From Collinsella sp. AF33-16 (GTDB taxonomy: Bacteria > Actinomycetota > Coriobacteriia > Coriobacteriales > Coriobacteriaceae): a DNA stretch of 46,219 nt. Location of the stretch: positions 1-46,219 of the forward strand of contig NZ_QRQC01000019.1 in NCBI RefSeq assembly GCF_003475325.1, read 5' to 3'. Made by a program: the position numbers and the translations under genes. Under the pieces are notes generated by a model. The model did not search any database. It had not been told where the DNA came from and saw nothing but the letters and a program-made list of their open reading frames with translations. Below, in pieces: positions 23,276 to 31,838 of this stretch (positions are counted from its first letter, which is position 1; each line of letters opens with the position of its first letter).

Positions 23276-24727
23276 GTGGCAGGCTGGAATCTAACCGGCA
23301 ATAGCGTTTCCGCCGAGTTCGACGGTTCGGACGAGCAAGAGCGTAAAGAGCTCAGCGTGAGCCAGGCGGTAGAGATCGCCGCCGGTGCGCTCGATGCCAT
23401 TCCGCAGCTGAGTGTCCTGGGCGAGGTCACGGGTTTCCGTGGTCCCAATGCCCGAAGCGGCCACTGCTACTTCCAGATTAAAGACGACTCGGCCGCCGTC
23501 GACTGCATCATCTGGAAGGGCGCCTATCTCAAGCGTACCTTCGATCTGCGTGACGGCATGCAGGTGAGCTTTAAGGGCAGCTTCAATCTCTATAAGGCCA
23601 CGGGCCGCATGAGCTTTGTCGCTCGCTCGTTTTCGCTGGCGGGGGAGGGTCTGCTGCGTCAACAGGTGGCGCAGTTGGCCGAAAAGCTACGCCGCGAGGG
23701 ACTGATGGACGAGTCCCGCAAACGCCGCATCCCGGTGTTTTGCTCACGCGTGGCGGTCGTCACCTCGCTTTCCGGTGCGGTAATCGACGACGTCAAGCGT
23801 ACGCTGCGCCGTCGCAACCCGCTCGTCGAGCTTGTCTGCGTGGGCGCCAAGGTTCAAGGCGAGGGTGCGCCGGCCGAGCTCATTGATGGCTTGCGCCGCG
23901 CCGCTTCCATTACGCCGGCGCCCGACTGTATTTTGCTGGTGCGCGGCGGCGGCTCCTTTGAGGACCTCATGACCTTTAATGACGAGGAGCTTGCCCGCGC
24001 GGTGGCGGCTTGTCCTGTGCCCGTGGTGACCGGCATTGGCCATGAGCCCGATACCTCGATTTGCGACATGGTGAGCGACCGACGCGCCTCCACGCCCACG
24101 GCGGCGGCAGAATCGGTGGCGCCGGCTATGACGGAGTTGGCCGATGTGCTCGAGGCGCGCCATCAGCGTCTGGGTGCCGCGATGGCATCGATGATTGGGT
24201 CGGCCCAGGTCGACCTGGAGATGCTCGATCAGCGCGGTCGCCGTGCCTGGGATACCTATACGGCTCGCTTGGGTGATGCGCTCGATGCCGCTGCGTGTCG
24301 CCCGTGCCTCAACGACCCCACATTTATGGTCGAGCGTCGCGAATCGGAGCTTGCACTGACTGCCGATCGCCTGTCGGGCGCCATAGTACGCTCGGTCGGG
24401 ACATTCCGCTCCAACTTTGAGCGCTTGCCCGAGCGTCTGATTACAAGCACCTCGGGGCTCGATGGTAAGCGCCATGCGCTCACGCTTGCGAGTTCCCGCC
24501 TAGAGCATCAAGGGCGCACGATGCTCAGCAAGCCAGCGTCCGACCTGAGCCGTGCGGCAGCGTCGCTCGATGCCCTGTCGCCGCTCAAAGTGCTTGCTCG
24601 CGGCTATTCCATCGCGTACAGCGATGATGGTGTGGCTACGAGTGCCAAGACCTTTAAGCCTGGCGACGCCATTCGCGTGCGCATGGCAGACGGCAACGTG
24701 GCAGCAACGGTCGATACGGTCGAGTAG
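23276..24727 (+). CDS. xseA: Exodeoxyribonuclease VII large subunit
   Basis: A 483-residue protein: an N-terminal OB-fold (LSVLGEVTGFRGPNARSGHCYF, LKDDSA-like IKDDSAAVDCIIWKG), then the catalytic domain with RIPVFCSRVAVVTSLSGAVIDD, RGGGSFEDL and GIGHEPDTSICD. With XseB it degrades single-stranded DNA from both ends. The start is GTG 23276, 5 nt after AAGGAGG; 23249 is in frame but lacks an SD. xseB follows after 42 nt. Confidence 0.93.
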   Translation: MAGWNLTGNSVSAEFDGSDEQERKELSVSQAVEIAAGALDAIPQLSVLGEVTGFRGPNARSGHCYFQIKDDSAAVDCIIWKGAYLKRTFDLRDGMQVSFKGSFNLYKATGRMSFVARSFSLAGEGLLRQQVAQLAEKLRREGLMDESRKRRIPVFCSRVAVVTSLSGAVIDDVKRTLRRRNPLVELVCVGAKVQGEGAPAELIDGLRRAASITPAPDCILLVRGGGSFEDLMTFNDEELARAVAACPVPVVTGIGHEPDTSICDMVSDRRASTPTAAAESVAPAMTELADVLEARHQRLGAAMASMIGSAQVDLEMLDQRGRRAWDTYTARLGDALDAAACRPCLNDPTFMVERRESELALTADRLSGAIVRSVGTFRSNFERLPERLITSTSGLDGKRHALTLASSRLEHQGRTMLSKPASDLSRAAASLDALSPLKVLARGYSIAYSDDGVATSAKTFKPGDAIRVRMADGNVAATVDTVE

Positions 24728-24769
24728 ACCGCGTTTCGCAGTGATAGACCCTTAGGAAAGGAAACAGAT

Positions 24770-25036
24770 ATGGCAGAGAAGACCCCGGTCGAGCAGCTTA
24801 CGTACAAGCAGGCCTCGCAGGAGCTGGAGCTCATCATCCGCAGCCTGGAGTCGGGCGATATGGAGCTTGAGGAGTCGCTCGAGAGCTACACCCGCGGCGT
24901 CGAGCTCCTCAAAAGCCTGCGCACCCGCCTGTCCGATGCCGAGCAGAAGGTCTCGGTGCTCCTTAAGGACGTCGACGGCAACGATGTGCTCGCCGACGGC
25001 GAGGCCGCCAACACCGATGATAACCTTTCGTTCTAA
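24770..25036 (+). CDS. xseB: Exodeoxyribonuclease VII small subunit
   Basis: An 88-residue helical protein with the family pattern: LTYKQASQELELIIRSLESG, then LEESLESYTRGVELLKSLRTRL. It wraps the long XseA helices. An AGGAAAGGA SD precedes it; it forms an operon with xseA. Confidence 0.93.
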   Translation: MAEKTPVEQLTYKQASQELELIIRSLESGDMELEESLESYTRGVELLKSLRTRLSDAEQKVSVLLKDVDGNDVLADGEAANTDDNLSF

Positions 25037-25050
25037 GCATCTCGACCAAA

Positions 25051-25056
25051 TATAAT
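25051..25056 (+). promoter_or_regulatory. Candidate -10 box of the HIT gene
   Basis: TATAAT, 30 nt upstream of the HIT start. The -35 region is a poor match (TTTCGT at 19 nt). Confidence 0.35.
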
Positions 25057-25085
25057 TACCTTGGTCTGTAAGAAAGGAACCAGCT

Positions 25086-25421
25086 ATGTGCGATTGCATC
25101 TTCTGTAAAATTGCCAACCACGAGATCCCCTCGACCGTTGTCTATGAGGACGACCAGGTCATCGCCTTCGACGACCTCAACCCGCAGGCGCCGGTCCACA
25201 CGCTCGTGATCCCTAAGAAGCACTACAGCGACATCGCCGACAACGTACCCGCCGAGACCATGGGCGCCATAGCTCACGCCATCCAGGAGGTCGCCAAGGC
25301 CAAGGGTCTGGAGGACGGTTTCCGCGTCATCTCCAACAAGGGCGTCAACGCCGGCCAGACCGTCATGCACTTCCACATGCACGTCCTCGGCGGCAAAAAC
25401 CTGGGCGAGAACCTCATCTGA
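25086..25421 (+). CDS. HIT family protein (HinT-like nucleotide hydrolase)
   Basis: A 111-residue protein with CIFCKIANHEIPS at the N-terminus and the histidine triad HFHMHVLGG at the C-terminus, the HinT layout. It hydrolyses AMP-linked compounds such as adenosine phosphoramidates. AAAGGA precedes the ATG. It probably follows xseB with its own promoter. Confidence 0.93.
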   Translation: MCDCIFCKIANHEIPSTVVYEDDQVIAFDDLNPQAPVHTLVIPKKHYSDIADNVPAETMGAIAHAIQEVAKAKGLEDGFRVISNKGVNAGQTVMHFHMHVLGGKNLGENLI

Positions 25422-25462
25422 GGACGCGTAGCCCGTCGACTTGGCTGCCTTTGGAGTAATCT

Positions 25463-26353
25463 ATGCAGCTTTCTCAACTCGAATACCTTCAAGCGGTAGC
25501 GAACTATGGCGGCGTGCGCAAAGCAGCTCGCGCCGTTCATGTGAGTCCGCAGGCCGTTTCGTCGGCAATCAAAAAGTTGGAATCTGAGTATCAGATTGTT
25601 TTGCTCGACCGATCGGCGGGGGAGGCTGTTTTGTCTCCGGCGGGCAGAGAGCTCGCACGTCGCGCACGTATGATCCTGGCACAAGTCGACGATCTCAAAA
25701 AGTACGTTCAATCGAGGGGCGGCGGCGTTTCGCCCGATGGCCACTTTCGTCTTTACGCCCCCTGCCTTCATGGGCGGGGGCGCCTTTTTGCCGAAAGCTG
25801 GTATGACTCGTTTGAACGCTCGCACCCTCAGATTCACCTTGATGTGTGGCATCAGCCAACGGCTACATGCTTTGAATCACTTGTGCTTGGCATTTCGGAT
25901 GCGGCTATCTCATTCGAGGAACCACGGGACAGCGTCCTTTCTTCAAAATATTTGGGTGAAAAGGAGCTCAAGGTTCTTTCATGCCCAGCGGGTCATCAAT
26001 CTGTGGGCGCCATGACCATTCGCGAGTTACTGGGCGGCAGGCTCGCTGTTCCCATTAATTTGTCACCCTGTCTCAATGCAATCAATCAATGTCCCGAAGC
26101 CCAGCTCGTCAATTTTCGCTTCCGTGATGTTGAATACGGAAACAGGGCGCAGACTGAGTTTCTTCAAGCCGGGGGATTGATATTGAGTTTTTCTGGCTCT
26201 TCTCTCGCATCAGATGTATTGGAAGTGAGCGAGTGCTCCATTGAAGGTTCGCGTGATGTAACCTTGCCTATCTACTTTTGCTATCGGCAAAATTCCTGGA
26301 CTGATCGACACCAGACGGTTTTTCTGCACCTATTGCGTCATCTTGCTTCGTGA
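25463..26353 (+). CDS. LysR-type transcriptional regulator
   Basis: A 296-residue protein. The N-terminal winged HTH is clear (LEYLQAVANYGGVRKAARAV, VSPQAVSSAIKKLESEYQIVLLDRS); the rest is a shortened effector domain with the substrate-binding-protein look. A LysR protein usually controls a neighbour: the MFS permease at 26473 is the obvious candidate, although here both genes point the same way. Codon use is less GC-biased than in the xse and ackA genes, suggesting later acquisition. Confidence 0.85.
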   Translation: MQLSQLEYLQAVANYGGVRKAARAVHVSPQAVSSAIKKLESEYQIVLLDRSAGEAVLSPAGRELARRARMILAQVDDLKKYVQSRGGGVSPDGHFRLYAPCLHGRGRLFAESWYDSFERSHPQIHLDVWHQPTATCFESLVLGISDAAISFEEPRDSVLSSKYLGEKELKVLSCPAGHQSVGAMTIRELLGGRLAVPINLSPCLNAINQCPEAQLVNFRFRDVEYGNRAQTEFLQAGGLILSFSGSSLASDVLEVSECSIEGSRDVTLPIYFCYRQNSWTDRHQTVFLHLLRHLAS

Positions 26354-26472
26354 GATTAATTGGCTTCGAGGCATCAAGTGATTATTGACGCCTTGTAACA
26401 CATAGCTGACAGCTTTGCCCTCATGCTTTTCCAAGATTCCGATTTAGATTGCTGACTCTTGGAGGGCGGAGC

Positions 26473-27633
26473 ATGAAAAACCGTACGGTTTTGCTTTATA
26501 TGACGTTCGTTTTTCTGTCGAACTTTAGCACCATTTTGTATTTTCTGACGGTTTACCTTGAATTCGTCGGATTCTCGATGGTGGCGATTTCTAGCATGAT
26601 GATTGCATATCAAGTGAGCAAGTTCATCCTTGAAGTTCCCACTGGCTATATTGCTGATAGGTTTGGACGAAAGACAAGCGGTCTCGTTGGCGTCGTGGGA
26701 ATGCTTGGATACTACGCCGCCCTGCTTCTCGTCCGTTCTCCCCTGCTTTTAATCGGTGCGTTCGCTCTCAAGGGTTTTGCCGTTGCGTGTGTGAGCGGAT
26801 CCATCGAAGCGATTTACATTGACAGCGTCTCTCAGGACCAGCTCGTAAGACTTAATGTCGTTGAGCGATTTGTTTTCTATGCCTCTTATGCCATCTCCGC
26901 TTGCGTGGGCGGTTTCATTTCGTCCGTCGGTGCATATCTCATTGGTCTTTCGGCAGATATCATCGCAATGGTGTTGACGTTGGTTGTCGTTGTCTGCATT
27001 CCTGAAATGCGAAGAGGAGGCACTGCGACGACACCTGAACATGGGATTAGCCCGAAGATGATCGGTACCGCTATTGCGGGTAATGGCATTCTTCGTTCAG
27101 CGTTCATCATGGACTGTTCTCAGGCATTTGCTTTTGTCGCCCTGGAAGACTTTTTCTCACTGCTGCTTGCGGGTCGCGGAATGAATGCCGTCGCTTCGGG
27201 TGTGACCATTGCGGTCCAGCTCCTTGCCTCGGCCTCCATGGGACTTATTGTGCCCTGTGCGATTGCTCATGTCGACAAGGGCCGCTTTGCGCGTATTTGC
27301 GGCATCGTTCGCTTAGTATTGACAGCTTTGTTTTTGATCCCCCTTACTCCGGCTAATTTGCTGCCCGTGTTCTATGTGCTGCAGACGGTTGCGTACTCGT
27401 TATTTGCTCCAATTAAATACTCAATTTTTCAAAAGGCAGCCGATTCTTCGATGCGCTGTTCACTGATTTCGGTTCAAAGCCAGATGGTGGCGGTGGGTGC
27501 CGTTCTTTTCTATCTGCTCAACGCTGTGTTGAGTAGCGTTGCGGGCATTCGAGTCGTATTGCTTGTCGCGCTCGGGATTTCTTCCCTTGTGTATATCCCC
27601 GCGCTATTTCGTCTTACAAGCCAAAGGTCATGA
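26473..27633 (+). CDS. Major facilitator superfamily transporter
   Basis: A 386-residue protein with about twelve hydrophobic helices. The loop between helices 2 and 3 has the MFS signature (GYIADRFGRKTSGLVG). Substrate unknown; the layout resembles drug or metabolite exporters. The ATG is 3-4 nt after GGGCGGAG with GGAGG further upstream. Like the LysR gene before it, it has lower GC than its surroundings, so the pair may be a transferred unit. Confidence 0.82.
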   Translation: MKNRTVLLYMTFVFLSNFSTILYFLTVYLEFVGFSMVAISSMMIAYQVSKFILEVPTGYIADRFGRKTSGLVGVVGMLGYYAALLLVRSPLLLIGAFALKGFAVACVSGSIEAIYIDSVSQDQLVRLNVVERFVFYASYAISACVGGFISSVGAYLIGLSADIIAMVLTLVVVVCIPEMRRGGTATTPEHGISPKMIGTAIAGNGILRSAFIMDCSQAFAFVALEDFFSLLLAGRGMNAVASGVTIAVQLLASASMGLIVPCAIAHVDKGRFARICGIVRLVLTALFLIPLTPANLLPVFYVLQTVAYSLFAPIKYSIFQKAADSSMRCSLISVQSQMVAVGAVLFYLLNAVLSSVAGIRVVLLVALGISSLVYIPALFRLTSQRS

Positions 27634-27666
27634 GTATTTGGGCACCGATAACTTATATATCAACGC

Positions 27667-27703
27667 AATAAACCCGAGCGCGAGGGCGTTTGGGTTTATT
27701 ATT
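27667..27703 (+). terminator. Terminator between the MFS gene and ackA1
   Basis: AATAAACCC pairs with GGGTTTATT, followed by ATTATTG, 34 nt after the MFS stop. Confidence 0.65.
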
Positions 27704-27753
27704 GAAGCGTATGTAACCTGGCGGCGCCACACCGCCTGTTAGTAGGGAGACAC

Positions 27754-28932
27754 ATGAACGTTCTGGTCGTCAACGCAGGATCTTCGACCCTTAAGTATCA
27801 GGTCATCGATACCAAGTCCCACAAGGTGTCCGCAAAGGGCTCCTGCGAGCGCGTCTGTTTTACCGGCGGTACCTTCACCCACGCTGCCAACGGCTCCAAG
27901 AAGGTGACCGAGAACATCGAGTTCCCCGACCACAAGGTCGCCATCGAGGTCGTCCTGAAGGACCTCGAGGCCAACGGCGTCAAGATCGAGGGTATCGGCC
28001 ACCGTATCGTTCAGGGCGGTTGGTACTTCGGTGATTCCTCCCTCGTCGACGAGGACGTCCTCGCCAAGATCCGCGAGGTTGCTCCGCTCGCCCCGCTGCA
28101 CAATAACCCCGAGGCCAACGTTATCGAGTACTGCCTGGAGCAGTATCCCGACCTGCCCAACGTCACGGTCTATGACACCGCTTTCCACTTCAACATGCCC
28201 GAGGTCGCCAAGACTTACGCTCTGCCCAAGGATGTTTGCGACAAGCTGCACATTCGTAAGTACGGCGCCCACGGCACCAGCTACCGCTACATCTCCAAGA
28301 AGGTCGCCGAGATGACCAACGGCGGGGCCCGCAAGGTCGTCGTGTGCCACATCGGTTCCGGTGCCTCCCTGTGCGCCATCGAGGACGGCAAGTGCATGGA
28401 CACCACCATGGGTCTCACCCCGCTTGACGGCGTCATGATGGGCACCCGCTGTGGCTCCATCGACCCGGCTACCGTGTGCTACCTGCAGCGCGAGGGCGGC
28501 TACACCTTCGACGAGGTTGACGAGATGATGAACAAGAAGTCCGGCCTTTTGGCTGTGACCGGTGGCAAGACCAACGATTGCCGCAATGTCGAGGAGCTCG
28601 CTGCCGCTGGCGACCCCGAGGCTCAGCTCGCCTTCGATATGTTCGTCTACAAGATTGCCGCCAAGGCTGCCGAGATGGCCACTTCTATGTGCGGTATGGA
28701 CACCCTGGTCTTTACCGCCGGCATCGGCGAGCACGCTCCGGCCGTCCGCGCCGGCGTTGCCGACCGCCTGGCCTTTATGGGCGTCAAGATGGATCATGCC
28801 CGCAACGCCCTGCGTGGTGACGGCGCTTGGTGCCTGTCTGCCAAGGATTCCAAGGTCAAGATTTTCGTCATCCCCACGGACGAGGAGTTCATGATCGCTT
28901 CCGACGTCGAGCGCATCGTCAACGGCAAGTAA
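27754..28932 (+). CDS. ackA: Acetate kinase, first of two tandem copies
   Basis: A 392-residue ASKHA kinase: VNAGSSTLKYQ, GHRIVQGG (substrate Arg), the catalytic Asp in YDTAFHF, YGAHGTSYRY, MGTRCGSIDP and FTAGIGEHAP. It interconverts acetyl phosphate and ADP with acetate and ATP. The adenosine motif reads HIGSGAS rather than the canonical HLGNGAS: Ser replaces the Asn that corresponds to N211 of the Methanosarcina enzyme. GGGAG precedes the ATG. About 160 nt separate it from the second copy. Confidence 0.93.
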   Translation: MNVLVVNAGSSTLKYQVIDTKSHKVSAKGSCERVCFTGGTFTHAANGSKKVTENIEFPDHKVAIEVVLKDLEANGVKIEGIGHRIVQGGWYFGDSSLVDEDVLAKIREVAPLAPLHNNPEANVIEYCLEQYPDLPNVTVYDTAFHFNMPEVAKTYALPKDVCDKLHIRKYGAHGTSYRYISKKVAEMTNGGARKVVVCHIGSGASLCAIEDGKCMDTTMGLTPLDGVMMGTRCGSIDPATVCYLQREGGYTFDEVDEMMNKKSGLLAVTGGKTNDCRNVEELAAAGDPEAQLAFDMFVYKIAAKAAEMATSMCGMDTLVFTAGIGEHAPAVRAGVADRLAFMGVKMDHARNALRGDGAWCLSAKDSKVKIFVIPTDEEFMIASDVERIVNGK

Positions 28933-28943
28933 TTGCAAGAGGG

Positions 28944-28983
28944 GAGGGGCTGGACGACCGAGCGCCGTTCAGCCCCTCTTTCG
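28944..28983 (+). terminator. Terminator of ackA1
   Basis: GAGGGGCTG (28944-28952) pairs with CAGCCCCTC (28970-28978), followed by TTTC. The second ackA therefore probably has its own promoter in 28984-29080. Confidence 0.7.
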
Positions 28984-29095
28984 TCTCGTTGAGCGATATG
29001 CCTGATAGCTATTTATCAAGTTGTGATAACTTCTTATTAACATGCGGCCGCCTTAAGGGGTCTGCGCCGACCGTATCGCACTGCAAAGGAGTCTC

Positions 29096-30274
29096 ATGAA
29101 CGTACTTGTTGTCAACGCCGGCAGCTCGAGCCTTAAATATCAGCTTTTGGATACCGATACCCGCGAGGTTTTCGCCAAGGGCAACTGCGAGCGTATCGGC
29201 TCGGACATGGGCATCTTTGGCCACTCCGAGAACGGTGGTGCCAAGCAGACCGAGGAGATTCCTTTTCCCGATCATCGCTGCGCCATTGCGCGCGTGCTCG
29301 AGGAGCTCGAGAAGACCGACTTTACGATCGATGGCATCGGCCACCGTATCGTTCAGGGTGGCTGGCACTTCGATGATTCCGCGGTCGTCGACGATGAGGT
29401 CATGGCTAAGATCCTCGAGGTTGCTCCGCTCGCCCCGCTGCACAATTACGGCGAGGCCGCGGCAATCGAATATTGCCGCGAGAAGTATCCGGAGCTGCCC
29501 AACGTGGCCGTCTTCGACACCTCGTTCCACATGACCATGCCCGAGGTCGCCTACACCTACGCGCTGCCCAAGGACGTGTGCGACAAGTACCACGTGCGCA
29601 AGTACGGTGCCCACGGCACGAGTCACCGCTATGAGTGGATGATGGCCAAGGAGATCCTGGGCTCGCGCTGCCACCGCCTGCTCTCGTGCCATTTGGGCAA
29701 CGGCGCCTCGCTTGCCGCCATCGAGGACGGTGTATGCCGCGATACCACGATGGGCCTCACGCCGCTCGACGGCCTGATGATGGGCACCCGTTGTGGTTCC
29801 ATTGACCCGGCTACCGTGTGCTACCTGCAGCGCGAGGGCGGCTACAGCTACCAGGAAGTCGATGACATGATGAACAAGCAGTCTGGTCTGCTTGCCATCT
29901 CGGGCATCTCCAACGACGCCCGTGACATCCGTACGCGCGCCTCCGAGGGCGACGAGCGCTGCCTGCTCGCCTTCGATATGTTCGCCTACAAGGCCATGCA
30001 GCAGGCCGGCTCCATGATCGCTTCCATGGCGGGCGTCGACACCATTACCTTTACCGCCGGCATCGGCGAGAATGACTGGTCGATCCGCAAGGCCTTCTGC
30101 GACTGCTTCGAGTGGCTGGGCGTGCGCATCGACAACAACAAGAACCGCGAGGCCGTGGGCAACGGTCCGCAGGTCATCAGCGCCGCCGGTTCCGCCGTCA
30201 CGGTCATGGTCATCCCCACCGACGAGGAATACATGATCGCCCACGACGTCGAGCGTCTGACCGCGAATAACTAG
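29096..30274 (+). CDS. ackA: Acetate kinase, second tandem copy
   Basis: A 392-residue paralogue of the preceding protein with canonical motifs throughout: VNAGSSSLKYQ, FDTSFHM, YGAHGTSHRY, HLGNGAS, MGTRCGSIDP and TAGIGEND. The sequence differs along its whole length from copy 1, so this is an old duplication, not an assembly artefact. AAAGGAG precedes the ATG. It is convergent with pta, its partner enzyme. Confidence 0.93.
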   Translation: MNVLVVNAGSSSLKYQLLDTDTREVFAKGNCERIGSDMGIFGHSENGGAKQTEEIPFPDHRCAIARVLEELEKTDFTIDGIGHRIVQGGWHFDDSAVVDDEVMAKILEVAPLAPLHNYGEAAAIEYCREKYPELPNVAVFDTSFHMTMPEVAYTYALPKDVCDKYHVRKYGAHGTSHRYEWMMAKEILGSRCHRLLSCHLGNGASLAAIEDGVCRDTTMGLTPLDGLMMGTRCGSIDPATVCYLQREGGYSYQEVDDMMNKQSGLLAISGISNDARDIRTRASEGDERCLLAFDMFAYKAMQQAGSMIASMAGVDTITFTAGIGENDWSIRKAFCDCFEWLGVRIDNNKNREAVGNGPQVISAAGSAVTVMVIPTDEEYMIAHDVERLTANN

Positions 30275-30296
30275 TGCGTTCGCTTGCGATTGAACG

Positions 30297-30333
30297 AAAG
30301 GCCTCCTGAGCAGCAGCTCAGGAGGCCTTTTTG
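30297..30333. terminator. Strong terminator after ackA2
   Basis: AAAGGCCTCCTGAGC and GCTCAGGAGGCCTTTTT, 14-15 bp with a 4-nt loop. Confidence 0.88.
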
Positions 30334-30480
30334 CTAGCAGGCGGAAATTCCAGTCCCAAAGTGATCATCACCAGTAACGCCTGCGCTCCCAGCAACGACA
30401 CCCATCCATTCAGATCCTCAGCCCCAGCTCGTAGCCAAGCCGCCGTCCACTCCAGATGCTCTGAATGCTTCGTAGCAGTA

Positions 30481-30611
30481 GAAGGCCGTACGGGCTAACC
30501 CCTGAAAACATTCCGCAGACCAGAAACGCCCCCGTTCGTAGCTCCGAAGGAGCAGAACGGGGGCGTTTCATTGGTCGAGGACGTTTTCAGGGGTTAGCCC
30601 GTACGGCCTTC
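30481..30611. repeat. Palindromic element C with 29-bp perfect arms
   Basis: The arms 30481-30509 and 30583-30611 are exact complements (start GAAGGCCGTACGGGCTAACC). The 73-nt core contains a second hairpin, AAACGCCCCCGTTC/GAACGGGGGCGTTT, itself holding GCTCC-gaa-GGAGC. It lies between the convergent ackA2 and pta genes; the T-rich tail of a terminator is missing. The stretch 30334-30480 before it shows no gene. Confidence 0.8.
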
Positions 30612-30626
30612 GGGCGAGTGCGTCCG

Positions 30627-31607
30627 CTACTCAGCCATCTGAGCCTGGACGGCGGTGATGGCTACGACACCCACGATGTCGTCGGCAGAGCAGCCGCGCG
30701 AAAGGTCGTTAACCGGCTTGGCGATGCCCTGCAGGATGGGGCCGTAAGCGTCGGCGCCGGCGAAGCGCTGGACCAGCTTGTAGCCGATGTTGCCGGCCTC
30801 GAGATCGGGGAACACAAGCACGTTGGCCTTGCCGGCAACGGAGGAGCCGGGGGCCTTGAGCTGGGCGACGGTGGGAACGATGGCGGCGTCGAGCTGCAGG
30901 TCGCCATCGATGGCGAGCTCGGGAGCCCTCTCCTTGCAGAACTTAACGGCCTCCTGGACCTTCTTGGCGACCTCGCCGCCGGCGGAGCCCATGGTGGAGT
31001 AGGAGAGCATGGCCACGTGCGGCTCGACGCTGCCCATAAAGGTGGACCAGGAGTGAGCGGAGGCGATGGCGATCTCGGATAGCTCGTCGGAGGACGGGTT
31101 GATGTTGAGGCCGCAGTCGGCGAAGATCAGCGTACCGTCGGTGCCGAACTGCGGGGTGTCGGTGCACATCACGAAGAAGGCCGAGACCAGCTTGGTACCC
31201 GGGGCGGTCTTAAGGATCTGCAGCGCGGGGCGCAGGGTGTCGGCGGTGGAGTGGCAGGCGCCGGAGACCAGGCCGTCGGCGTCACCCATCTTGACCATCA
31301 TGGTGCCAAAGTAGGTGGCGTCCATCACCTGGGCGCGAGCCTGCTCGATGGTGACGCCCTTCTTGGCGCGGAGCTCGGCAAACTTCTGCGCGTACTCCTC
31401 GTGCTTCTCGGCATTGCGCGGATCGATGACGGTGGCGCCGGGAACGTTGATCTCGTCGGGGTTGCCCAGGATGACGATTTTTGCCAGGCCCTCCTCGATG
31501 ATCTTGGTGGCCGCGACGATGGTGCGCGGATCCTCGCCCTCGGGCAGGACGATCGTCTTAAGGTCGGCCTTGGCGGCAGACTTCATACGGTTAAGGAAAT
31601 CGCTCAT
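30627..31607 (-). CDS. pta: Phosphate acetyltransferase
   Basis: A 326-residue protein of the short Pta type: TIVLPEGEDPRT, GDADGLVSGACHSTADTLRPALQ, FADCGLNINPSS, MLSYSTMGSAGG and FPDLEAGNIGYKLVQR. It converts acetyl-CoA and phosphate to acetyl phosphate, which acetate kinase then uses to make ATP; acetate is thus a likely fermentation end product. AAGGAG precedes the ATG. It is convergent with the ackA pair. Confidence 0.95.
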   Translation of the reverse strand: MSDFLNRMKSAAKADLKTIVLPEGEDPRTIVAATKIIEEGLAKIVILGNPDEINVPGATVIDPRNAEKHEEYAQKFAELRAKKGVTIEQARAQVMDATYFGTMMVKMGDADGLVSGACHSTADTLRPALQILKTAPGTKLVSAFFVMCTDTPQFGTDGTLIFADCGLNINPSSDELSEIAIASAHSWSTFMGSVEPHVAMLSYSTMGSAGGEVAKKVQEAVKFCKERAPELAIDGDLQLDAAIVPTVAQLKAPGSSVAGKANVLVFPDLEAGNIGYKLVQRFAGADAYGPILQGIAKPVNDLSRGCSADDIVGVVAITAVQAQMAE

Positions 31608-31660
31608 GTTACTCCTTACAAGCGTTTCACTAAGCTCCAGGCGCCCGGCTGTTCACGAAT

Positions 31661-31681
31661 AAACCCGCTGCTAGCGGGTTT
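31661..31681. terminator. Short palindromic hairpin between pta and glf
   Basis: AAACCCGCT-gct-AGCGGGTTT, within the divergent pta/glf gap. It would lie in the pta 5' leader (53 nt before its ATG), where it could act as an attenuator. Confidence 0.5.
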
Positions 31682-31754
31682 ACCTTTCAAATTTGTACGC
31701 CGCGGTGCTTGAGCTTTCCTTGTGTGGCAAGCTCATTATAGGACGCATTAGCGC

Positions 31755-31760
31755 TATAAT
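31755..31760 (+). promoter_or_regulatory. Candidate -10 box of the glf operon
   Basis: TATAAT, 79 nt before the glf start; no convincing -35 box. Confidence 0.35.
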
Positions 31761-31838
31761 CGCTCTGATAAATATGTCTCGAAGAATGTTCGAGAAAAGC
31801 CCAGCTAACGAGCCCGTGGCTTTTGACAAGGAGTATCG

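Noticed and set aside
27739..30244. Large minus-strand frames opposite both ackA genes
   Set aside because: Antisense shadows of well-conserved enzymes; composition is Gly/Val/Asp-rich with no family signature.
27754..30274. Tandem ackA as an assembly duplication
   Set aside because: The copies differ along their length, and the DNA between them is unique.
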